From positions 1 to 64,000 of the forward strand of contig CAJQOX010000110.1 of assembly GCA_905480075.1 (NCBI GenBank): a DNA stretch of 64,000 nucleotides, written 5' to 3'. Position 1 is the stretch's first letter. Each line of letters starts with the position of its first letter. A program made the translations under genes and the position numbers. This stretch comes from an uncultured Aureispira sp. Its GTDB lineage: Bacteria > Bacteroidota > Bacteroidia > Chitinophagales > Saprospiraceae. Positions 58,140-64,000 of the stretch are shown here, piece after piece. Below the pieces are notes generated by a model that saw nothing but the letters and a program-made list of their open reading frames with translations, ran no database searches and had not been told where the DNA came from.

Positions 58140-59066
58140 ATGAGTTTATTAGTCTTGGGGACAGTAGCCTTTGATACTATTGAAACACCCTTTGGAAAAG
58201 CAGAACGCATTATTGGTGGTGCAGGTACTTATGTAGCCTGGGCGTCCTCACATTTTTATAATGATATTAAACTAGTCTCTGTTGTTGGCGATGATTTCCC
58301 TTCAGAAGAATTGGAATCACTGGAGAACCGCGGAGTAAATCTGGACGGACTTGAAATCAAAAAAGGTGAAAAATCTTTCTTTTGGGCAGGTCGCTACCAC
58401 AACAATATGAACTCTAGAGATACTTTAGCAACAGAATTGAATGTTCTTGAAGACTATGCTCCTGTACTTCCCGATTCTGCCAAAAACGTAGATTATCTTA
58501 TGCTCGGAAATTTTGCCCCCGCTGTTCAGAAGAGCGTTTTAGACCAATTAACTACCCGCCCTAAACTGGTAGTTATGGATACTATGAATTTCTGGATGGA
58601 CATTGCTATGGACGAACTTAAAGCAGTCATTAAAGAAGTGGACGTCCTGACTATCAATGACGAAGAGGCTCGTCAGCTATCCGGCGAATATTCTCTTGTC
58701 AAAGCGGCACAGGTAATTCTTAAAATGGGGCCGACTCATTTAATCATCAAAAAAGGCGAACACGGTGCTTTATTATTTCATCAGGAGGGCATGTTCTATG
58801 TTCCTGCACTTCCGCTCGAAGAAGTATTCGATCCAACAGGTGCCGGAGATTCTTTCGCAGGTGGCTATGTAGGGTACCTTGCAAAAACAGATGATTTCTC
58901 TTTTGAGAACATGAAACGGGCTTTGGTATACGGTTCTGTTGTAGCTTCTTTCTGTGTGGAAAAATTCGGACCGAACAACCTGAAACTGATCAACGAAGAG
59001 GCAATTAAAACAAGAACCAATGAGTTTTTGAGACTAATGGATATCTCTATGCCTGTCACTTGTTGA
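58140..59066 (+). CDS. PfkB family sugar/nucleoside kinase
   Basis: 'RIIGGAGTYVAWASSHFYNDIKLVSVVGDDFP', 'DPTGAGDSFAGGYVGYLA'. Confidence 0.93.
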   Translation: MSLLVLGTVAFDTIETPFGKAERIIGGAGTYVAWASSHFYNDIKLVSVVGDDFPSEELESLENRGVNLDGLEIKKGEKSFFWAGRYHNNMNSRDTLATELNVLEDYAPVLPDSAKNVDYLMLGNFAPAVQKSVLDQLTTRPKLVVMDTMNFWMDIAMDELKAVIKEVDVLTINDEEARQLSGEYSLVKAAQVILKMGPTHLIIKKGEHGALLFHQEGMFYVPALPLEEVFDPTGAGDSFAGGYVGYLAKTDDFSFENMKRALVYGSVVASFCVEKFGPNNLKLINEEAIKTRTNEFLRLMDISMPVTC

Positions 59067-59088
59067 TAAATAAACAAAATAAATATAT

Positions 59089-59125
59089 AAGCCTCTTCAT
59101 TTTTCTGAAGGGGCTTTTTCTTTTT
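59089..59125 (+). terminator. Rho-independent terminator
   Basis: AAGCCTCTTCA-ttttt-cTGAAGGGGCTTTTTC. Confidence 0.9.
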
Positions 59126-59303
59126 TATTAATTTAAATTTATATATTGAATTTTGTATCATTTCAGATACTAAGCTCGTAAAATAAACAGTTAGTTAATA
59201 ATACAGTAGCAAATTTGACCCTTTTTCTGCTGTTCTCGGATTTTTACATTTTTGCGGAAATATTTACATACCACACATTCATTGACTCAATAACTACTAT
59301 CCA

Positions 59304-60155
59304 ATGAAAAGACTACTATTTGTTCTGACACTCCCCCCTGCCGTATTATTAATCATGGCCTTCAGCAACGTTTCCACTGCTGTGAAATTTGCTAAAACAG
59401 ATTGGGATGCCTCAAAAAACAAGGCACTTGAAGAAAAAAAATTATATTTCGTTGACTTCGACGCAAGTTACTGTGCTACCTGCCGAAACATGGACGAAAG
59501 CACTTACATGGATGAAGACCTGGCAAAATATATTGGCAAAAACGTAGTCGCTATGAGAGTGGACGTTCAGGATTTTGATGGTGTCCTATGGTCGCAACAA
59601 TATGAAGTTGAAGCCCTCCCTACTATGCTTATCTTTGACACTGAAGGCAAGCTTGTAAAACGATTGGTGGGCTACAAAAGCGCCTCAGACCTTCTCTCGG
59701 AATTCAAAGCTGTAAAAACTGTCTCTAAACCTGCTCCTATTGTTACTCCGCAACCGATTGCGGCAGATAAACCTATGACAAAACCTGTTAAAGTCGTTAA
59801 ACCCGATGTCAGTTCCTTTACAAATGGCGGCTTTAAATCTGCCGACCTTTCTGAAGTACAGCAACCTACCGGTTTGGGACTTTATGAAGTCACTGTCAAC
59901 AAACAACCATCGGATGGGTATGGGGTTCAGATTGGGGTTTTCACCTCCTACAAAACCGTTTTGGAACAAGCAGATAAATTTAACAGAAAGTACAGTAAAA
60001 AAACACTGATTCACATCGACACCCACAATGGTTCCACAGTCTATAAATTAATGCTTGGTGTTTTCAAAAGCAGAAGAGATGCTTCCTACTTCAGGAATGA
60101 CCTGCGCAAAGATAATACGGATGGCCTCATAAAGGACCTGAGAGTAATGGGATAA
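59304..60155 (+). CDS. Secreted thioredoxin-like domain + C-terminal SPOR domain protein
   Basis: Signal peptide; 'LYFVDFDASYCATCRNMDESTYMDEDLA' (CATC) Trx fold; 'GYGVQIGVFTSYKTVLEQADKF...STVYKLMLGVFKSRRDASYFRNDLRK' SPOR. Confidence 0.88.
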   Translation: MKRLLFVLTLPPAVLLIMAFSNVSTAVKFAKTDWDASKNKALEEKKLYFVDFDASYCATCRNMDESTYMDEDLAKYIGKNVVAMRVDVQDFDGVLWSQQYEVEALPTMLIFDTEGKLVKRLVGYKSASDLLSEFKAVKTVSKPAPIVTPQPIAADKPMTKPVKVVKPDVSSFTNGGFKSADLSEVQQPTGLGLYEVTVNKQPSDGYGVQIGVFTSYKTVLEQADKFNRKYSKKTLIHIDTHNGSTVYKLMLGVFKSRRDASYFRNDLRKDNTDGLIKDLRVMG

Positions 60156-60174
60156 TATTATTCTCCTCTTCATT

Positions 60175-60216
60175 AAAAGACCCCGGACACTTACAATAGT
60201 TTCCGGGGTCTTTTTT
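60175..60216 (+). terminator. Rho-independent terminator
   Basis: AAAAGACCCCGGA...TCCGGGGTCTTTTTT. Confidence 0.92.
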
Positions 60217-60284
60217 ATTATTATTGCTTTGGATACTCTACCTTTGGCGGACTATATATTTTATCTGTTAAATCCACCCTCTCT

Positions 60285-61517
60285 ATGCACACGCTGATTA
60301 GAAATATAAAAAAACTGCTGCTCGCTTCTGACAATTCTCCAAAAATCGTGAAGGGAGCAGATATGAAAAATTTGTCCGCTATTGACAATGCCTTCGTTTT
60401 GATTGAAAATGACAGAATTGTTGATTTCGGTCCTATGTCAGCGGCACCGGAAAGAGGGGCTGAAAAAACAATTTATGCCACAGATGCCTTTGTGCTTCCT
60501 GCCTGGTGCGACTCCCATACGCACCTGGTCTTTGCCGCTACAAGAGAAGGGGAATTTATTGATAAAATACAGGGAGTTTCCTACGAAGAGATTGCACGAA
60601 AAGGAGGTGGCATTCTCAATTCTGCCAGAAAACTGCAGGAGACTCCTGAAGAAATCTTGCTCGAATCTGCCTATAAACGCCTGCTTGAGGTACAAAGCTA
60701 TGGCACAGGGGCTATAGAGATCAAAAGTGGTTACGGGCTGACATTTGATGCGGAACTAAAAATGCTGCGGGTTATACGCAAACTGAAAGAGATGACCAAA
60801 ATGCCGGTTAAAGCTTCTTTCCTGGGTGCACATGCTCTGCCCGTGGAATACAAAGACAACCGTTCAGGATATATCGACCTGATCATCAACAAAATGCTGC
60901 CTGAAATTGCCGGCGAAGGACTGGCAGATTATATTGATGTGTTCTGTGAGAAAGTGGCTTTTTCTGTCGCAGAAACTGAACAACTGATGGAAGCGGGTGC
61001 CAAATTTGGCTTAAAACCGAAAATTCACACCAATCAGTTCAATTGCATGGGCGGCATTCAGGCTTGCGTGGCACATAATGCTATTTCTGTAGACCACCTT
61101 GAAGTAATCAATGAGGAAGAAATTGCCTGCCTGTTGAAATCCCCCACTATGGCTACCCTTCTGCCTTCTGCCCCATTCTTTCTGAATGACCACTACCCAC
61201 AGGCACGTAAAATGATCGATGCAGGAATGGCAGTTGCCTTGGCAACCGATTATAATCCGGGGTCTACCCCCTCAGGAAAAATACCCTTTGTGCTTTCTCT
61301 GGCTTGTATAAAAATGAAAATGTTGCCGGAAGAAGCAATCAATGCTGCTACTGTCAATGGAGCTTATGCTATGGAATTATCCGGCGAAGTGGGGAGTATC
61401 AGTAAAGGAAAACTGGCCAACATGATCATCACCAAACCCATGGACTCTGTGGCTTACATGCCTTATGCCTTCGGGACAGACTGGATTGACCAAGTAATGA
61501 TTGCCGGGGAAGTTTAG
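60285..61517 (+). CDS. hutI: Imidazolonepropionase
   Basis: 'LPAWCDSHTHLVFAATREGEFIDKIQGVSYEEIARKGGGILNSA', 'FLGAHALPVEYKDNRSGYIDLI', 'ATDYNPGSTPS'. Confidence 0.96.
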   Translation: MHTLIRNIKKLLLASDNSPKIVKGADMKNLSAIDNAFVLIENDRIVDFGPMSAAPERGAEKTIYATDAFVLPAWCDSHTHLVFAATREGEFIDKIQGVSYEEIARKGGGILNSARKLQETPEEILLESAYKRLLEVQSYGTGAIEIKSGYGLTFDAELKMLRVIRKLKEMTKMPVKASFLGAHALPVEYKDNRSGYIDLIINKMLPEIAGEGLADYIDVFCEKVAFSVAETEQLMEAGAKFGLKPKIHTNQFNCMGGIQACVAHNAISVDHLEVINEEEIACLLKSPTMATLLPSAPFFLNDHYPQARKMIDAGMAVALATDYNPGSTPSGKIPFVLSLACIKMKMLPEEAINAATVNGAYAMELSGEVGSISKGKLANMIITKPMDSVAYMPYAFGTDWIDQVMIAGEV

Positions 61518-61547
61518 GACAAACTCCCCTCCCCCAGGCAATAGCTT

Positions 61548-61982
61548 TTAATCTTCAACAGTAATACTGAGAATCTGATCTCCTTGTCTGATATCATCAA
61601 TAACATCCAAGCCCTCTACCACCTTACCAAAACAGGTGTGGTTTCTGTCAAGATGTGAAGTGTTATTTCTGCTGTGGCAAATGAAAAACTGAGAGCCACC
61701 GGTGTTTCTTCCTGCATGTGCCATCGAAAGTACCCCTTTGTCATGGTATTGATTTTCTCCCTCGAGTTCGCAATCTATAGAATAGCCCGGACCACCTGCT
61801 CCTGTACCATCAGGACATCCTCCCTGCACAACAAAATCAGGAATTACACGGTGAAAAGTTAATCCATCATAAAACCCATCTTTGATTAGCTTTACAAAAT
61901 TCGCTACTGTATTCGGTGCATCTTCTGTAAAAAACTCAACGGTCATTTCTCCTTTACTGCTGTTAATTATTGCTTTTTTCAT
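61548..61982 (-). CDS. Cyclophilin-type peptidyl-prolyl cis-trans isomerase
   Basis: '[57 protein letters not shown]', 'GSQFFICH'. Confidence 0.95.
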   Translation of the reverse strand: MKKAIINSSKGEMTVEFFTEDAPNTVANFVKLIKDGFYDGLTFHRVIPDFVVQGGCPDGTGAGGPGYSIDCELEGENQYHDKGVLSMAHAGRNTGGSQFFICHSRNNTSHLDRNHTCFGKVVEGLDVIDDIRQGDQILSITVED

Positions 61983-62159
61983 CTGTACTTAATTAATTTT
62001 ATTTTCAATAAATTCTAAAAATATTTTTATCCATTTACCTGAAACTTTTTACAAAAAAAAACAAAAATATCTCAAAATGGAAATGCAAAGATACAGAACT
62101 TAGCAAAAAAACAAGTCCCAAAAGACAATCAATTTAATACTTGGAAGGGTTGCCTGATT

Positions 62160-63008
62160 TTATTTCAATCTGACACCCAAATTTCCGCTATAACCGGGAT
62201 TTAATTGCATCGGCACTCCCTTATCTCTCATAAACTGAAGAGTACTTTGCTGATGCTCATTCAATTTGGCTTCCTCTCCGGCAAACTGTATGGCCCAAAT
62301 CTGATGTATATATTCATTGACGGCCGTTACTCTGTCATACTGCCCTTTTTCATAACGATTTTGTTCTGATATATCATAGCTGCCCTCTCTTATATCATCA
62401 TCCATATAAGTACGCAAAGGTCCGTCAGAAAAACTAAAATCCGGGTCTACACGGTTATAAGCCTCCGTTATTGTATGAAAAACTTCTTCCCACAAAGCAT
62501 TACAGTCTTCGGGACGCCACAAAGAGGTATCTAAGGTATCAACTTCCCACCCTTTACCATTATAATCTGCCACATAGGGCCAGCTGTCCGTATTCATGGT
62601 CATAACATAGAGTTTCTTATTGCGCTTTTTCACAGCTTTTATAACATCGTATACAAACTCTTGATATCCAGAAGCAAATAAAAATCGACTCTTCAGACCA
62701 TCAAGGACCGGCAACATTCCGTCATCCACCTTTCCGTCCTCATCCTGATCCAGAAAATTGCTGAACAAGCGAACAGAATGCTCAAACACCTCTTTACCTG
62801 TATTATCTCTTTTTGAATCTTCCGATTGAGGCTTTTCATCACTTGCAACAATATAGAAGCCATTGATTTTGTGTACATAAGGGTATGAACTTGTTAAAAA
62901 CTTTTCAAAATCATTAGATAACTCTTTATTATGTACTTTCGTCTTACAGGAAACCTGACTAAAAATAACAATCAAAAAAAACAAGCCTTTATACCATTTG
63001 GCAATCAT
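62160..63008 (-). CDS. Lipoprotein of unknown function (possible metalloprotein)
   Basis: Lipobox 'QVSCKT'; EF-hand-like 'DQDEDGKVDDG'; 'ALWEEVFHTITEAYNRV' (ExxxH-type helix). Confidence 0.6.
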   Translation of the reverse strand: MIAKWYKGLFFLIVIFSQVSCKTKVHNKELSNDFEKFLTSSYPYVHKINGFYIVASDEKPQSEDSKRDNTGKEVFEHSVRLFSNFLDQDEDGKVDDGMLPVLDGLKSRFLFASGYQEFVYDVIKAVKKRNKKLYVMTMNTDSWPYVADYNGKGWEVDTLDTSLWRPEDCNALWEEVFHTITEAYNRVDPDFSFSDGPLRTYMDDDIREGSYDISEQNRYEKGQYDRVTAVNEYIHQIWAIQFAGEEAKLNEHQQSTLQFMRDKGVPMQLNPGYSGNLGVRLK

Positions 63009-63061
63009 ATCGGTTATATATTTTACTTTATTATAATGTATTATGACAAATAATCTCCCAA

Positions 63062-63769
63062 CTACCCTATCCGTTCCCCCTTCTTCACAAAGATCTCAGA
63101 GCCCTCGGCCAGAAAAACAGAATCGGGTTGTTGATTCATAAAATCGAATTCCTTTCCATATATCTGTGTAAAATCACCATCCAACTGATAATTATTTACC
63201 TCATAAAAGTCCCATGTAGGATGGCCCACCTCATATTGTGATGTTTTTTTATCATTCAATTTGGTATAGCCCCAAAAATGCTCGGTAATGAATTCTACCT
63301 CTGAACCAGGCTCTATCTTATGTAGTTTGTCGGGTGCGTCTACTATTATCTTATGCCACCTGCCCATTTTTTTTACATGGTATTCCACATGCAGGTTCTC
63401 TGCCCTTTTTTCGATCAGATGATTCATAGGCAGGGTTTCATAATGCTCTCCATAAACAGTGTTGGCTACGAAGGATATCATAAATTTGGGGACAATTTCC
63501 TTAATAAAGACCACTCCCCTGCGCCACTCATCTCCATGTTTGTACCGCACATAGAAACGAAGATTCATTTCTTCAAAATTCCGATGAAAAGGTATAGGTA
63601 TACCAAGCACCTTGGTGTTCAGAAACATAAAACCCACCAAACTGACATGCAATTTTCCATTCCAGTAATCGAGTTCCGTTCCGTAGGGTACAAAGGGTTG
63701 GAGCAATTCCGGTTCGACCAAATAATTTAACATCACCAGTTTTCGCCACTCCGCAGTCAAAAAATTCAT
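63062..63769 (-). CDS. DUF2071 / YqjF family protein
   Basis: 'TAEWRKLVMLNYLVEPELLQPFVPYGTELDYWNGKLHVSLVGFMFLNTKVLGIPIPFHRNFEEMNLRFYVRY'. Confidence 0.9.
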   Translation of the reverse strand: MNFLTAEWRKLVMLNYLVEPELLQPFVPYGTELDYWNGKLHVSLVGFMFLNTKVLGIPIPFHRNFEEMNLRFYVRYKHGDEWRRGVVFIKEIVPKFMISFVANTVYGEHYETLPMNHLIEKRAENLHVEYHVKKMGRWHKIIVDAPDKLHKIEPGSEVEFITEHFWGYTKLNDKKTSQYEVGHPTWDFYEVNNYQLDGDFTQIYGKEFDFMNQQPDSVFLAEGSEIFVKKGERIG

Positions 63770-63930
63770 ACTTTTACATTAATATTTTTTTAAAGATATT
63801 TGAAACATCAAATAACAACTGTCTTCTTCTATGCAATCAGACTATTTTTTAATTTTTTATATATTTCATCTTCTCAAATTATATCTTTATTATTAATAAT
63901 AATCATTTTATTCAACTTTAGATACAAAAA

Positions 63931-64000
63931 ATGAAGAATTTAAAACCTATACTGTTTTGCCTCTTATTATTAACGGCCGAATTTATTTTTGCTCAATATG
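63931..64000 (+). CDS. 5' end of a secreted protein (truncated by window edge)
   Basis: ATG followed by signal peptide MKNLKPILFCLLLLTAEFIFAQ. Confidence 0.6.
   Translation, partial: MKNLKPILFCLLLLTAEFIFAQY

Overview
This 64-kb window is a mostly core-genome segment of a Bacteroidota chromosome. The assignment rests on SprA/T9SS, a CHU_C-type T9SS substrate, GSCFA, a Bat operon, and TTTG-N18-20-TAnnTTTG promoters. From left to right it contains: a tRNA array (Thr-GGT, Gly-TCC, Tyr-GTA, Thr-TGT; minus strand) behind hpf; lptC and a CorC/hemolysin-type transporter gene; rhomboid, AI-2E and GSCFA genes; a coiled-coil/Lys-rich/HhH protein; a 1155-aa TPR-CHAT protein; a leaderless PG-binding + goose-type-lysozyme-like protein; YbjN-like and ogt genes; a batC-batD(short)-batD-batE operon without moxR/batA/batB; an M16 pseudo-peptidase; AMP nucleosidase; ruvA-sprA; a single-domain voltage-gated cation channel with a Cav-like TGEDWTD filter and a slippery Asp/Gly repeat tail; a WecA/CrcB/QdtA-like/DegT cluster; OmpA-TSP3; glyS; pheS; the rimP-nusA-infB operon; recX; an alkyltransferase-like gene; prfC; rpsU; tRNA-Asn; hutI and others. 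I found no CRISPR array, prophage, intact transposon or clear multi-gene defence island. The least explained signals are: (i) three copies of a ~105-112-nt multi-hairpin GC-rich intergenic repeat, each abutting a ~9-nt-phased ATC array, two of them as an inverted pair; (ii) a perfect 14-bp terminator-like hairpin just downstream of a recognisable promoter in the rimP-nusA-infB leader; (iii) the unusual ion channel; and (iv) the rearranged Bat operon. All functional calls come from reading motifs by eye; no database search was run.
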